A stretch of DNA of 64,000 nucleotides from Pseudomonas putida (GTDB lineage Bacteria > Pseudomonadota > Gammaproteobacteria > Pseudomonadales > Pseudomonadaceae), in contig NZ_CP113097.1 of assembly GCF_026625125.1 (NCBI RefSeq), positions 3,954,001 through 4,018,000 of the forward strand, in the 5' to 3' direction. The notes under the pieces were generated by a model. That model worked only from the letters and a program-made list of their open reading frames with translations. It did no database searches and was not told where the DNA came from. This document shows, piece after piece, positions 9,796-19,741 of the stretch (positions within the stretch are counted from its first letter, which is position 1; each line of letters opens with the position of its first letter). The translations under genes were made by a program, and so were the position numbers.

Positions 9796-11016
9796 ATGCG
9801 CCGCGTCGTTATAACTGGTCTGGGCATCGTATCGTGCCTGGGCAATGACAAAGCTACCGTCACCGAAAACCTGCGCAACAGCCGTCCGGGTATCCGTTAC
9901 AACCCGGAATACAAGGAACAGGGGCTGCGTAGCCAGGTTTCCGGTTCCATCGACCTCAACCTCGAAGAACTGATCGACCGCAAGGTCTACCGCTTCGTCG
10001 GCCACGCTGCGGCCTATGCCTACCTGGCGATGCAGGACGCGATCAAGGACGCCGGCCTGACCGAAGAGCAGGTTTCCAACCCGCGTACCGGCCTGGTGGC
10101 TGGCTCCGGCGGGGCCTCGACCCTGAACCAGATGGAAGCACTGGACACCCTGCGTGAGAAAGGCGTCAAGCGTGTCGGCCCCTACCGCGTCACCCGCACC
10201 ATGGGCAGCACCGTCTCGGCGTGCCTGGCCACCCCGTTCAAGATCAAGGGCCTGAACTACTCCATCTCATCGGCCTGCGCCACCTCGGCACACTGCATCG
10301 GCACCGCCCTGGAGCAGATCCAGTGGGGCAAGCAAGACATCGTCTTCGCCGGTGGCGGTGAAGAAGAGCACTGGAGCCAATCGTTCCTGTTCGATGCCAT
10401 GGGTGCCTTGTCGACCAAGCGCAACGATACGCCAGAACTGGCTTCGCGCGCTTACGATGCCGACCGTGATGGCTTCGTCATCGCTGGCGGCGGCGGTATG
10501 GTCGTGGTCGAGGAACTGGAACACGCCCTCGCCCGTGGCGCCAAGATCTACGCCGAAATCGTCGGCTACGGCGCGACCTCCGACGGCTACGACATGGTTG
10601 CCCCAAGCGGCGAAGGTGCCATTCGCTGCATGCAGCAGGCACTGGCCACCGTCGACACCCCGATCGATTACCTGAACACCCACGGCACCTCGACGCCGGT
10701 CGGCGACGTTGCCGAAATCAAAGGCGTTCGCGCCGTGTTCGGCGACAAGGCGCCCAAGATCAGCTCGACCAAGAGCCTGTCGGGCCACTCGCTGGGTGCT
10801 GCTGGCGTGCATGAGGCGATCTACTGCCTGCTGATGATGGAGAACAACTTCATCGCCGGTTCCGCCAACATCGACGAACTGGATCCGGAAGTCGCTGACC
10901 TGCCGATCCTGCGCAAAACCGAAGAAAACGCCAAGATCGACACGGTCATGAGCAACAGCTTCGGCTTTGGCGGCACCAACGCCACCCTCGTGCTCAAGCG
11001 CTGGACTGGCAAGTGA
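9796..11016 (+). CDS. fabB: 3-oxoacyl-ACP synthase I
   Basis: A 406-residue thiolase-fold condensing enzyme that elongates cis-3-decenoyl-ACP and other acyl-ACPs with malonyl-ACP. The catalytic triad is visible: nucleophile Cys161 in SSACATSAH, His296 in [11 protein letters not shown] and His331 in [11 protein letters not shown]; the C-terminal FGFGGTNA glycine-rich loop is present. It is the second gene of fabAB and ends at a strong terminator. Confidence 0.98.
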   Translation: MRRVVITGLGIVSCLGNDKATVTENLRNSRPGIRYNPEYKEQGLRSQVSGSIDLNLEELIDRKVYRFVGHAAAYAYLAMQDAIKDAGLTEEQVSNPRTGLVAGSGGASTLNQMEALDTLREKGVKRVGPYRVTRTMGSTVSACLATPFKIKGLNYSISSACATSAHCIGTALEQIQWGKQDIVFAGGGEEEHWSQSFLFDAMGALSTKRNDTPELASRAYDADRDGFVIAGGGGMVVVEELEHALARGAKIYAEIVGYGATSDGYDMVAPSGEGAIRCMQQALATVDTPIDYLNTHGTSTPVGDVAEIKGVRAVFGDKAPKISSTKSLSGHSLGAAGVHEAIYCLLMMENNFIAGSANIDELDPEVADLPILRKTEENAKIDTVMSNSFGFGGTNATLVLKRWTGK

Positions 11017-11035
11017 TGCTTTGACGCTGTAAATG

Positions 11036-11068
11036 AAAACGCCCCGACTGGTTCGGGGCGTTTTCTTT
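11036..11068 (+). terminator. Rho-independent terminator of fabAB
   Basis: AAAACGCCCCGA (11036-11047) pairs with TTCGGGGCGTTTT (11052-11064) around a CTGG loop and is followed by more T residues. It lies 20 bases after the fabB stop. Confidence 0.92.
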
Positions 11069-11116
11069 TGTGTATGCCTGTGCCGCGCAGCGCTGCGCTG
11101 CGCTGCGGGCAGAGCG

Positions 11117-12121
11117 TCAGCGAGCCTTGGGCAAGACCGCCAGGAAGTTGTCCCGCGCCACCTGCTGCGCCACCTCCTGCGGCAAAGCATCCAGAAACGG
11201 CTCGAAGCCGTGCATCTGCTCCCCCACGCTGCCAAACTTGCCCACCACGTCAGACCCAAGCATGAAGCGCTCAGGGAAGCGCTCGACCAGCGCCAGCCAA
11301 GCCTTGCGCGGCACACCCTTGTCATCCAGCAGGTACGGCTTGAGCACAGTCCAGGACAAGTCGATATACAGGTTGGGGTAGTCCTCGAGCAGGCGCGTCA
11401 GCACCGGCAATAAAAAATCCATCTGCGTCTGATGCCGATGAATCTCCATGCTCGTGCCCGCGTGCGCCCAGATGAACCGAGTATGCGGATGATTACGCAA
11501 CGGTTCTTCGATCTCGGCCAGGTAAAGCGGGTTGCGCTCACGCTTTGAGGTGATGTTCGAATGCAGCAGCACCGGCATGTCGCGTTCGGCTGCCAGGTGA
11601 TAGATACGCGTCATGGCCTCGTTGTTGGCGCGGGGCGTGTCCCCGCTGGTGAGCGCAGTGAGGTCGTCGTGCCGGGTGAAGACTTCACCTATGCCCTGCC
11701 AGAGCCCAGGGTAGAGATCGAGCATGCGCTCGATATGGCTGACCGCATTCTTGTCTACCGGATTGAAACCGGTCAGGAAAGGGTGAAAGCGCTTGCGCTG
11801 CTCCGCCGGCAGCTTCTGCAGCGCCGCCGCCACGTAGGTGTCGGTTGCGCTGTACCAGTAGGCATCGGCGTCGTCACCGGCGTAGTAGCGCGGCCGCTTG
11901 GGCTCATCCTCGTGCCATTTCTTGGCCACCGGAATACCGGAAATCATCGAGTGATCGACACCGGCTTCATCCATGGCCTTGATCAGTGCAGACATGCCTT
12001 CAGTCTCCTGAAAGAAGTCCACATAGTGCAGGTGGGCGTCACTGTAGCGATAATCACGCGCCTGTGCCGCCTGGCACCACGTTACGCACAACAACAGGCA
12101 GGCCAGCACTCTGGCAATCAT
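11117..12121 (-). CDS. Secreted amidohydrolase-family protein
   Basis: A 334-residue TIM-barrel metal-dependent hydrolase of the amidohydrolase_2 type. A signal peptide ends about residue 21 (CQAAQA). The first metal motif is DAHLH (His30, His32); His187 (VLLHSN), His220 (WAHAG) and Asp291 (LGSDVVG) are the other expected metal or catalytic residues. Export is unusual for this family but is seen in pseudomonads. It is convergent with fabAB and divergent from the pirin gene. The substrate is unknown. Confidence 0.8.
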   Translation of the reverse strand: MIARVLACLLLCVTWCQAAQARDYRYSDAHLHYVDFFQETEGMSALIKAMDEAGVDHSMISGIPVAKKWHEDEPKRPRYYAGDDADAYWYSATDTYVAAALQKLPAEQRKRFHPFLTGFNPVDKNAVSHIERMLDLYPGLWQGIGEVFTRHDDLTALTSGDTPRANNEAMTRIYHLAAERDMPVLLHSNITSKRERNPLYLAEIEEPLRNHPHTRFIWAHAGTSMEIHRHQTQMDFLLPVLTRLLEDYPNLYIDLSWTVLKPYLLDDKGVPRKAWLALVERFPERFMLGSDVVGKFGSVGEQMHGFEPFLDALPQEVAQQVARDNFLAVLPKAR

Positions 12122-12236
12122 GGGGCAGCATCCTTCTCTGGGTATGAGCAGAATAGACCTGACGGGCTAGCCAGCGGTTCAGCCGTGCACGGCAAACCGC
12201 TATGCTGTTGCTATTTCCCACCGCCTGGAGCACAGC

Positions 12237-13100
12237 ATGAGCAGCCCATTGGTCATTCGCCCGCGCGCCGAATCGGTCGAGGGCCAGCCGATCCTGCGCC
12301 CACTGCCGTCGGCGCAGTGCCGCAGCGTTGGCCCGTTCGTGTTCTTCGACCACATGCTCGAAACCGACTATGCGCCGGGCCATGGTATGGATATCCGCCA
12401 ACACCCACATATCGGCCTGTCGACCCTGACCTACCTGTTCGAAGGCGCGATCCTGCACAAAGACAGCCTGGGCACCGAGCAGCGCGTTCTGCCTGGCGAT
12501 GTCAGCTGGATGACTGCCGGCAGCGGTGTGGCGCATGTCGAGCGCACGCCTGCCGACGCCCTGGCCCACGGCTCACGCCTGCACGGGCTGCAGGTGTGGC
12601 TGGCATCGCCGCGTGAGCTGGAACAAAGCCCGCCGAGCTACAGCCATCACCCCGCCGCCAGCCTGCCCGTGAGCGATAGCCTTGGGGTACGCATTTGTAT
12701 GATTGCCGGCAGCGGTTTTTGCCTGGAATCACCGGTGCCCGTGCTCTCCCCCACCCTTTATGCGCACGTACAGATGCAGCCGGCAACGACGCTGCTGATA
12801 CCGCCTGACCACGTGCAGCGGGCGCTGTACCTGCTCGATGGCGAGTTGGTGCTGGGCGATGAGGATGTGGAGCCTTGCAGCCTGGTGGTGCTGCCGGAGG
12901 GCGAGGATGTGACGCTGTATGCGCAGGGCGAGTGCCAGCTGGTGCTGATTGGCGGGAAGCCGCTGGACGGGCCGCGGCGGATGAACTGGAATTTCGTGGC
13001 CAGTGACCCGGAACTGATCGAGCAGGCCAGAGCCCGCTGGGCTGCGGGAGATTGGCCGCAGGTGCCTGGGGAAACCTCAAGGATCGAGTTGCCCCGGTAG
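12237..13100 (+). CDS. Pirin-family cupin protein
   Basis: A 287-residue two-domain cupin. The pirin metal ligands are present at almost the same positions as in characterised members: His56 and His58 (QHPHIG), His100 and Glu102 (VAHVERTP). Pirins are Fe(II) proteins; some bacterial ones oxidise quercetin and others act as redox-sensing partners. No signal peptide. It is a single gene with a REP-type repeat just after it, and the divergent amidohydrolase starts 115 bases upstream. The substrate or partner is not predictable. Confidence 0.9.
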   Translation: MSSPLVIRPRAESVEGQPILRPLPSAQCRSVGPFVFFDHMLETDYAPGHGMDIRQHPHIGLSTLTYLFEGAILHKDSLGTEQRVLPGDVSWMTAGSGVAHVERTPADALAHGSRLHGLQVWLASPRELEQSPPSYSHHPAASLPVSDSLGVRICMIAGSGFCLESPVPVLSPTLYAHVQMQPATTLLIPPDHVQRALYLLDGELVLGDEDVEPCSLVVLPEGEDVTLYAQGECQLVLIGGKPLDGPRRMNWNFVASDPELIEQARARWAAGDWPQVPGETSRIELPR

Positions 13101-13103
13101 TTT

Positions 13104-13270
13104 TGGGGCTGCTCTGCAGCCCATCGCCGGCAAGCCACACACATGGACTTGCGCCGGCTTTTGGAAATTGGGCAAGACGGTTGCTTGCGCAGGTAAAGCG
13201 CAGGCCTGAAGAACGGCGCGGTCGGGGTGGGAGCCGGCTTGCCGGCGATGGGGCGCGAAGCGCCCCCGCT
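13104..13270. repeat. REP doublet, composite copy A
   Basis: Two REP-like units in opposite orientation: about 13106-13137 (CCATCGCCGGCAAGCC core) and about 13226-13268 (GGAGCCGGCTTGCCGGCGATGG core). The spacer contains a GCTTTTGGAAATTGGGCAAGAC block that recurs in the element at 33126-33276, so the whole doublet is a repeated unit and not two chance insertions. It lies between the convergent pirin and hydrolase genes. Confidence 0.85.
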
Positions 13271-13273
13271 ATG

Positions 13274-13999
13274 TCAGCGCTGGAACACTTCTGTCAGCAG
13301 GTTGTGCATCGAGCGGAAGGCCCGCTCCGAAGTGCGACGGTCATACTGCATCTTGCCCGGTACATTGGCACCCGGGTCAGTGAACGAGTGCACCGCGCCA
13401 CCGTAGCTCAACAGCTGCCAATCCACCTTGGCCGCGTTCATCTCCTCCTCGAACGCCGGCAGCTGCTCCTTCGGCACCAGCGGGTCGGAGGCACCGTGCA
13501 GCACCAACACCGAGCCCTGGATACGTTTGGCATCTTCCGGGTTGGGGGTATCCAGCGTGCCGTGGAATGACACAGCAGCCCTCAGGTCAGCGCCATCGCG
13601 GGCCAACTCCAGGGCACAGCAGCCGCCGAAGCAGAAGCCGAACGTGGCCACCTTGCCGGGGGTCAGCAGTGCCTTGGATTGGGCCAGCAGCTGCGACAGT
13701 GCTTCGCGCATGCGCTTGCGCAGCTCAGCACGGTCATCCTTCAATGGCGTCATGGCCGCGCCCGCCTCTTCAGCATTGGCAGGGCGTACCGATTGCCCAT
13801 ACAAGTCGGCAATCAGCACCACGTAGCCCTTCTCGGCCACTTCCTTGGCAATGCGCTCGGCACCTTCGCCAATACCCATCCAGTTCGGCGCCATTACAAG
13901 CCCCGGGCGCCCCAGCGCACCGGGCTCATACACCAGGCGGCTTTCATACGTCTTGCCGGACAGGTGATAAACCAGCGATTCGACGATTACCTTGCTCAT
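13274..13999 (-). CDS. Dienelactone hydrolase family protein
   Basis: A 241-residue alpha/beta hydrolase with the cysteine nucleophile typical of dienelactone hydrolases: Cys123 in GFCFGG, Asp172 in HGASDPLVP and His204 in GGAVHSFTDP. The ATG at 13999 has AGGAG six bases upstream; six further upstream codons are not needed. No chlorocatechol or other ring-cleavage genes are near, so a general lactone or ester hydrolase is more likely than a dedicated dienelactone role. It is downstream of htpG on the same strand but a terminator separates them. Confidence 0.87.
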   Translation of the reverse strand: MSKVIVESLVYHLSGKTYESRLVYEPGALGRPGLVMAPNWMGIGEGAERIAKEVAEKGYVVLIADLYGQSVRPANAEEAGAAMTPLKDDRAELRKRMREALSQLLAQSKALLTPGKVATFGFCFGGCCALELARDGADLRAAVSFHGTLDTPNPEDAKRIQGSVLVLHGASDPLVPKEQLPAFEEEMNAAKVDWQLLSYGGAVHSFTDPGANVPGKMQYDRRTSERAFRSMHNLLTEVFQR

Positions 14000-14024
14000 C
14001 AAGCACTCCTTGGGCATTCACCAT

Positions 14025-14049
14025 TAAAAAAGCCCGCCGAAGCGGGCTT
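14025..14049 (-). terminator. Rho-independent terminator of htpG
   Basis: On the minus strand AAGCCCGC and GCGGGCTT arms pair around a four-base loop and are followed by six T residues, 15 bases after the htpG stop. Confidence 0.9.
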
Positions 14050-14063
14050 ATCGATGCATCAAC

Positions 14064-15968
14064 TCAAGCAGACAGCTCGACCAACAGCTTGTTCAGGCGA
14101 CGAACGTAAGCCGCCGGGTCCTTCAAGCTGTCACCGGCCGCCAGCGCCGCCTGATCGAACAGGATGTGCGACAGCTCGGCAAAGCGGTCTTCGCTCTGCT
14201 CGTTGTCCAGCTTTTCGATCAGCGGATGAGTCGGGTTGAATTCGAAGATCGGCTTGGAGTCCGGCACCTTCTGCCCGCTGGCTTCGAGGATCTGGCGCAT
14301 CTGCAGGCCCAGGTCCTGCTCACCGATGGCCAGGATTGCCGGCGAATCGGTCAGGCGGTGCGACACACGCACTTCGGCAACGCTCTCACCCAGCGCAGAT
14401 TTCAAGCGCTCGACCAGGCCTTCTTTTTCCTTGGCGACTTCTTCCTGGGCCTTCTTGTCCTCTTCGGAGTCCAGCTTGCCCAGGTCCAGGTCGCCACGCG
14501 CGACATCGACGAAGGCCTTGCCGTCGAACTCGTTGAGGTAGCTCATCAGCCACTCGTCGATGCGATCGGTCAGCAGCAGCACCTCGATGCCCTTCTTACG
14601 GAAGACTTCCAGGTGTGGGCTGTTCTTGACCTGCGCGTACGACTCGCCGGTGAGGTAGTAGACCTTGTCCTGGCCTTCCTTGGCGCGCGCCAGGTAGTCG
14701 GCCAGGGAGACGCTCTGCTCGCCGCTCTCGTCATGGGTAGAGGCGAAGCGCAGCAAGCCGGCGATCTTCTCTTTGTTGGCGAAGTCTTCGGCCGGGCCTT
14801 CCTTGAGTACCTGGCCAAAGTTCTTCCAGAAGCCCTTGTACTGCTCGGGCTCGTTCTTCGCCAGCTTCTCCAGCATGTCCAGCACGCGCTTGGTCAGCGC
14901 GGTTTTCATCGAATCGATGATCGGATCCTTCTGCAGGATCTCGCGGGAGACGTTCAGAGACAGGTCATTGGAGTCGACCACACCCTTGATGAAGCGCAGG
15001 TACAGCGGCAGGAACGACTCGGCCTGGTCCATGATGAACACGCGCTGCACATACAGCTTCAGGCCGCGGGGCGCTTCACGCTGGTACAGATCGAACGGCG
15101 CGCGGGCCGGCACGTACAGCAGCGAGTTGTATTCGAGCTTGCCTTCGACCTTGTTGTGGCTCCAGGCCAGCGGGTTTTCGAAGTCATGGCCGATGTGCTT
15201 GTAGAACTCCTGGTATTCCTCGTCCTTGATTTCGGTACGCGGGCGGGTCCACAGGGCACTGGCGCGGTTGACGGTTTCCCACTCTTCGGCCGGCTGCTCT
15301 TCACCTTCGGCGGCTGCCTGTTCCTTGGGCAGCTGGATCGGCAGGGCAATGTGATCGGAGTACTTCTTGACCACGTTACGCAGGCGCCAGCCATCGGCGA
15401 ATTCCTGCTCGTCCTTCTTCAGGTGCAGGACGATACGGGTGCCGCGCTGTGGTTTTTCGACGGTGGAAACTTCGAAGTCACCCTCGCCTTTGGACGACCA
15501 GTGCACACCCTCGGCGGCCGGCTGGCCAGCGCGACGGCTGAACACGTCGACCTTGTCGGCGACGATGAAGGCAGAATAGAAGCCCACACCGAACTGGCCG
15601 ATCAGGTGCGAATCCTTCTTCTGGTCACCGGTGAGGTTCTTCATGAAGTCGGCCGTGCCAGACTTGGCGATGGTGCCCAGGTGAGTGATCACGTCTTCGC
15701 GGCTCATGCCGATGCCGTTGTCCTCGAGGGTCACGGTACCGGCGTCCTTGTCGAAACTCAGGCGAATTTTCAGGTCGGCATCGTTTTCGAACAGTTCTGG
15801 CTTGGCCAGGGCTTCGAAGCGCAGCTTGTCGGCGGCGTCGGAGGCGTTGGAAATCAGCTCACGCAGGAAGATTTCCTTGTTCGAGTACAGCGAGTGAATC
15901 ATGAGGTGCAGCAGCTGCTTCACCTCGGTCTGGAAGCCCAGGGTTTCCTTTTGTGTTTCCACACTCAT
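14064..15968 (-). CDS. htpG: Molecular chaperone HtpG (Hsp90)
   Basis: A 634-residue Hsp90 chaperone. The N-terminal GHKL ATPase domain shows [16 protein letters not shown] and [11 protein letters not shown]; the middle domain contains [17 protein letters not shown]; a C-terminal dimerisation domain follows. It helps fold or remodel client proteins in the cytoplasm with DnaK. The ATG at 15968 ([13 protein letters not shown]) is the family start; a longer upstream reading is rejected. No heat-shock promoter was confidently seen. It is monocistronic, ending at the terminator at 14025-14049. Confidence 0.97.
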   Translation of the reverse strand: MSVETQKETLGFQTEVKQLLHLMIHSLYSNKEIFLRELISNASDAADKLRFEALAKPELFENDADLKIRLSFDKDAGTVTLEDNGIGMSREDVITHLGTIAKSGTADFMKNLTGDQKKDSHLIGQFGVGFYSAFIVADKVDVFSRRAGQPAAEGVHWSSKGEGDFEVSTVEKPQRGTRIVLHLKKDEQEFADGWRLRNVVKKYSDHIALPIQLPKEQAAAEGEEQPAEEWETVNRASALWTRPRTEIKDEEYQEFYKHIGHDFENPLAWSHNKVEGKLEYNSLLYVPARAPFDLYQREAPRGLKLYVQRVFIMDQAESFLPLYLRFIKGVVDSNDLSLNVSREILQKDPIIDSMKTALTKRVLDMLEKLAKNEPEQYKGFWKNFGQVLKEGPAEDFANKEKIAGLLRFASTHDESGEQSVSLADYLARAKEGQDKVYYLTGESYAQVKNSPHLEVFRKKGIEVLLLTDRIDEWLMSYLNEFDGKAFVDVARGDLDLGKLDSEEDKKAQEEVAKEKEGLVERLKSALGESVAEVRVSHRLTDSPAILAIGEQDLGLQMRQILEASGQKVPDSKPIFEFNPTHPLIEKLDNEQSEDRFAELSHILFDQAALAAGDSLKDPAAYVRRLNKLLVELSA

Positions 15969-16037
15969 GGTCTTCAAAACTCCGATCTGATGGCAGTGGG
16001 CGCCTGCAGCCGAGTCGGCATGCATTAACGGCGGATG

Positions 16038-16520
16038 TCATGCAGATGGGGGCAGCCCTGACGATTTCAAGGGCTTTTCCGGCTCAATCTTGAAATGCGC
16101 GCGGGCAGTGGCGATCGGGGCCTGTCGATCGCCCTGCCAGGCCGTGATCGCCACATTGGTCACCCGCCGACCTTGGCGCCACAACTGGCACTGCGCATAG
16201 GTGTCGCGAAAATGCCCGGCGCGCAGGTAGTCGATGGAGAAATCGATGATCTTGGGAATGCTGGCGCTCTCGCTGTAGATCAGCAGATACAAGGCGGCAG
16301 AAAGCTCCATGAAGCCGGCGATCACACCCCCATGGATGGCCGGCAGCAAAGGGTTGCCGATGTTGTCGGGGTTGGCCGGCAGGCGGAACAGCAAATCATC
16401 GCCCTGGCGCTCGCAGGTGATGCCGATCAGGCCGGCATAAGGTATCAACGCCAGCAATGGCTGGTAATCGCCCACCGCATGGGCCGCGTTGAGCTGGCGA
16501 CGTACGTCTTGGGGAATCAT
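16038..16520 (-). CDS. PaaI-type hotdog thioesterase
   Basis: A 160-residue hotdog-fold protein of the PaaI/acyl-CoA thioesterase family, with the characteristic AIHGGVIAGFMELSAALYL segment (the HGG turn leading into the central helix). It starts at an ATG that overlaps the stop of a second thioesterase gene by four bases, so the two are coupled. The catalytic residue expected within the central helix is not a clear Asp here (GFMELSA has Glu). The substrate is unknown; some short- or medium-chain acyl-CoA is likely. Confidence 0.82.
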   Translation of the reverse strand: MIPQDVRRQLNAAHAVGDYQPLLALIPYAGLIGITCERQGDDLLFRLPANPDNIGNPLLPAIHGGVIAGFMELSAALYLLIYSESASIPKIIDFSIDYLRAGHFRDTYAQCQLWRQGRRVTNVAITAWQGDRQAPIATARAHFKIEPEKPLKSSGLPPSA

Positions 16521-16993
16521 GCCCTGCCCTCCTTCAGCGCCTTGCCGAAGCGGATGCCACCTTTTACCTCCTGCCCCAGGCGCATGAAGGTGCCGACAAC
16601 CTGGCATATCGGCTGGGCGGGGTCGTCCTGATAGGCCATGCCTCGGGTGAAGATCACGTCCCGAGTGACCCGATAGCACTGGGCATGACCATAGATGGGC
16701 TTGCCCGCCTCTGCCGGATGCATGTAGTCGATGCGAAGGTCCAGGGTTGGACATACCTCAAAGCTTGGCAGCACGCAAAGCGTGGCCATCCCGCAGGTGG
16801 TGTCCATCAGCGTGGTCAGGGCGCCGCCATGCACTGCGCCGGTCTGCGGGTTACCGACGATGGCCGGTGACCAGGGCAAGATCAGCGTCATGCCATCAGT
16901 GTCCGCCTGTTCCACACGCATCTGTAGCACTTGGCAATGTTTCAGTGCCGATAAAAAACGCTCGGCCATGGCTATCAAGCTTGAATCGGTCAT
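16517..16993 (-). CDS. PaaI-type hotdog thioesterase
   Basis: A 158-residue hotdog-fold thioesterase with the PaaI signature TGAVHGGALTTLMDTTCGMA, including the expected Asp in the central helix. It is the first gene of a translationally coupled pair of related thioesterases (overlap 16517-16520), which may act as a heteromer or on related substrates; that is inference. It belongs to the family of acyl-CoA thioesterases that release free acids from CoA. Confidence 0.85.
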   Translation of the reverse strand: MTDSSLIAMAERFLSALKHCQVLQMRVEQADTDGMTLILPWSPAIVGNPQTGAVHGGALTTLMDTTCGMATLCVLPSFEVCPTLDLRIDYMHPAEAGKPIYGHAQCYRVTRDVIFTRGMAYQDDPAQPICQVVGTFMRLGQEVKGGIRFGKALKEGRA

Positions 16994-17163
16994 CGGTACA
17001 CCCCACTCCAGTTCACGGCCGCCGGCGCAAGCTACATCTGCATAAGTGTGATAAAAAGTCTATGCGCAATGCGGTGTTATATATCTGTAAACGATACGGA
17101 ACTATTGCCGCACGGCCGAACTCGAAGGAACAAGTCACTTATTCCACCAAGGAGAAACACCCA

Positions 17164-17433
17164 ATGCGTAAACCATTTGCTTTTGCTCTGATGCTGGCTG
17201 CTGCCATGGGCCTGGCTGCTTGCGATAAAGCGAGCGAAGACAAAGCCCAAGATGCGCAGGAACATGCCGAGCAAGCCCAGGAAAAAATGGGCGAAGCTCA
17301 GGATAAAATGAACGACGCCGCCGAGGAAAACGCCGAAGCTGCCAAAGATCAGGCTGAAGCCGAGCAGAAGGCTGCTGAAGAGGCCGCGCCGGCCACTCCG
17401 GCTACTGCACCCGCTGAGCCTGCCAAGCAGTAA
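17164..17433 (+). CDS. Small Ala/Glu-rich coiled-coil lipoprotein
   Basis: An 89-residue lipoprotein. The signal peptide ends in the lipobox LAAC with Cys20; the mature part is a highly charged helix of Ala, Glu, Lys and Gln heptads, then a Pro/Ala/Thr tail. This composition resembles small cell-envelope lipoproteins that form coiled coils. The ATG at 17164 has AAGGAG upstream. The residue after the cysteine is Asp, the classic inner-membrane retention signal in enterobacteria, although the rule is less strict in Pseudomonas. A strong terminator follows. Function unknown. Confidence 0.85.
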   Translation: MRKPFAFALMLAAAMGLAACDKASEDKAQDAQEHAEQAQEKMGEAQDKMNDAAEENAEAAKDQAEAEQKAAEEAAPATPATAPAEPAKQ

Positions 17434-17444
17434 TAGCGACGCAC

Positions 17445-17473
17445 AAAAAAACCCGACAATGTCGGGTTTTTTT
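17445..17473. terminator. Bidirectional terminator
   Basis: Seven A, then CCCGAC and GTCGGG arms around a three-base loop, then seven T. It can end both the lipoprotein gene (plus) and the convergent DUF599 gene (minus). Confidence 0.93.
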
Positions 17474-17500
17474 ATGCCTGTCGGCTATGGATTAAACGTT

Positions 17501-18250
17501 TCAGGTGTTTGTGCTGACGCCTTCCTTGCTGATCTCGGTAGGCGCACTTTCCGTCGGCGTGAAAACCATCACTTCCAGCACATCGGAGTGGAACTCCCGG
17601 CGATAAAGGATCAATACAACCCCGACACTCACGACCATGAACAACCCGGGGCTGATGAACCAAGTGAGCATGGCCATGCCGAAGTAATAAGCGCGCAAGC
17701 CAAAGTTGAACTGGTTGGCCGCCAGCGACAACACCCTCGCCGCCCGCAAAGCGAAAGCCTTGCGCTCAAGCTCACTGACCAGTCGCTCGCCTATCATGGG
17801 CGCAGACCCCACCAGCACTGCCGCAAAGTTGTATTGGCGCATGCACCAGCTGAACGTGAAGAACGCATAGACGAACACCATCGCCAGGCAAAGCAGCTTG
17901 ATTTCCGACATGCCCTGCGAGGCCTGTTGCACGAGAGGCAGGTCGGCCAGCAGCGACAGGGCGCGGTCAGTGGCCCCCAGAACGGTCAGGATACCGGCCA
18001 GAATGATCAGGGTACTGGAGGCGAAGAACGACGCGTTGCGCTCCAGATTGCCGATGACACTGGCATCGGCGATGCGGTTGTCGCGCAGCAGCATGCGGCG
18101 CATCCAGTCTTCCCGGTACAGATGCAGGACACTGGCCAGGCAGGCGGTGTCGCGGCCCTTCCAGATGGCATAGCGGGTATAGCCGCCCCAGCAAAGCGCG
18201 AACCAGCACAGGGCCAACACGTTGTGAAGATTGCTTTGGATGAAATTCAT
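17501..18250 (-). CDS. DUF599 inner-membrane protein
   Basis: A 249-residue protein with about four hydrophobic segments: near the N-terminus (NVLALCWFALCWGGYTRY), about residues 75-95, about 115-140 and near 200-225. The conserved region around RREFHSD at the C-terminus and the WMRRM stretch fit DUF599. The ATG at 18250 gives MNFIQSNLHN, a membrane-proximal start; 24 further upstream codons look non-coding. It ends at the bidirectional terminator. Function unknown. Confidence 0.78.
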   Translation of the reverse strand: MNFIQSNLHNVLALCWFALCWGGYTRYAIWKGRDTACLASVLHLYREDWMRRMLLRDNRIADASVIGNLERNASFFASSTLIILAGILTVLGATDRALSLLADLPLVQQASQGMSEIKLLCLAMVFVYAFFTFSWCMRQYNFAAVLVGSAPMIGERLVSELERKAFALRAARVLSLAANQFNFGLRAYYFGMAMLTWFISPGLFMVVSVGVVLILYRREFHSDVLEVMVFTPTESAPTEISKEGVSTNT

Positions 18251-18331
18251 GCAGTTTTCCCGAAGGCCAGGGCACAAGGATAGCAACCGCTGTTCGACGC
18301 CTGCGAGCACGCAAAGACACATCCACGCAAT

Positions 18332-18361
18332 AAAAAACCCCGCATCCTCAGGGATGCGGGG
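18332..18361 (-). terminator. Rho-independent terminator downstream of brnQ
   Basis: On the minus strand CCCCGCATCC and GGATGCGGGG arms (around a four-base loop) precede a run of six T. It is oriented to end brnQ transcription before the DUF599 gene. Confidence 0.9.
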
Positions 18362-18427
18362 TTCGGTGTACAGCCAGCGCGGGCACCCTACGGCTTGTGG
18401 CCGGTGCCAACGGCAGGCGTCAACCTG

Positions 18428-19741
18428 TCAGGCCAGCGCTTCACGCGGCTTGCCAAGCATGCGGTCGCACGCCACGGCAGCAACCAGTGTCACCACCGAC
18501 GGCACGAGCCAGGCCAGGCCCTGATCGCTCAGCGGCAGGTGCGCCATGAAGTCCGGCAACACGTGGGCAATGCTGCTGCCCTTGATCGCGTCGACCATGC
18601 CGAACAACAGCGACACCAGCATGACTGGCGCCAGGATGCGCGTAGGCGAATTCCACAGGTCATTGACGAAGCTCAGCCCCACCACCACGATGCACGGCGG
18701 GTAGATGGCGGTCAGCACCGGGATCGAGAACATGATCAGCTTGGTCAGGCCCAGGTTGGAGATCAGCAGCGAGAAGCCCGCCAGGATCACCACCAGCGCA
18801 CGGTACGACAGCGGCAGGATCTGGCTGAAGTACTCGGCGCATGCGCAGGTCAGGCCTACTGCAGTCACCAGGCAGGCCAGCGCGATCAGCACCGCCAGGA
18901 AGCCGCTGCCCAGCGAACCGAAGGTGTGCTGTACGTAGGCGTGCAATACCGCTGCACCGTTGGTGGCGCCAGCCGCGATATCATGGCTGCTGGCCCCCAG
19001 ACGGAACAGGCTGATGTACACCAGCGCCAGGCCTACACCGGCAATCAGGCCGGCGATGATGGCATAGCGGGTGATCAGCTTCGGCGATTCGACGCCCCGC
19101 GAACGGATGGCATTGACGATCACGATGCCGAAGACCAGCGCACCCAAGGTGTCCATGGTCAGGTAGCCATCGGAGAAGCCTTTGGAGAAGGCCGCGGCAG
19201 CATAGGCGGGCTGCGCTTCACCAATGGTGCCAGCCGGCAGCGCGAACGCAGCGATGCCAAGGACCGCCAGGGCGATGATCTTCAGTGGCGCGAGGAAACG
19301 GCCCACGGTATCGAGCAACTTGCCCGGGTACATGGACACCGCCAGTACCACGATGAAGTACACCAGGCTGTAGATGAACAACGCCAGCGGGCTTTCGCCG
19401 GTGAGCGGTGCAACCCCCACTTCGAACGACACGGTCGCCGTGCGCGGGGTGGCGAACAGCGGGCCGACCGACAGGTAGCACACCGCCGCCAACAAGCCAC
19501 CGAAGAACTTGCCGATCGGGCTGCTGAGTGCATCCATGCCACCACCGACCTTGGCCAGTGCGACCACGGTGATGACCGGCAGACCCACCGCCGTTACCAG
19601 AAAGCCCAGGGCGGCCATCCAGACATGCGGCCCGGACTGCAGGCCAACGATGGGGGGGAAGATGATATTGCCAGCGCCCACAAAAAGGGCAAACGTCATA
19701 AAGCCAAGCGCCAGGATATCCTGGCCTTTTAAAACTTTCAT
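18428..19741 (-). CDS. brnQ: Branched-chain amino acid transporter BrnQ
   Basis: A 437-residue, very hydrophobic protein with about twelve membrane segments. The N-terminus ([20 protein letters not shown]) and the [13 protein letters not shown] region are typical of the LIVCS family of cation-coupled Leu/Ile/Val carriers. It sits alone on the minus strand with its own terminator. A 392-base gap separates it from sucD upstream, leaving room for a long leader or complex promoter. Confidence 0.93.
   Translation of the reverse strand: MKVLKGQDILALGFMTFALFVGAGNIIFPPIVGLQSGPHVWMAALGFLVTAVGLPVITVVALAKVGGGMDALSSPIGKFFGGLLAAVCYLSVGPLFATPRTATVSFEVGVAPLTGESPLALFIYSLVYFIVVLAVSMYPGKLLDTVGRFLAPLKIIALAVLGIAAFALPAGTIGEAQPAYAAAAFSKGFSDGYLTMDTLGALVFGIVIVNAIRSRGVESPKLITRYAIIAGLIAGVGLALVYISLFRLGASSHDIAAGATNGAAVLHAYVQHTFGSLGSGFLAVLIALACLVTAVGLTCACAEYFSQILPLSYRALVVILAGFSLLISNLGLTKLIMFSIPVLTAIYPPCIVVVGLSFVNDLWNSPTRILAPVMLVSLLFGMVDAIKGSSIAHVLPDFMAHLPLSDQGLAWLVPSVVTLVAAVACDRMLGKPREALA

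Noticed and set aside
14166..16028. A 620-codon open frame antisense to htpG
   Set aside because: It mirrors htpG codons on the opposite strand; high GC removes stops from antisense frames. It has no recognisable domain or ribosome binding site.
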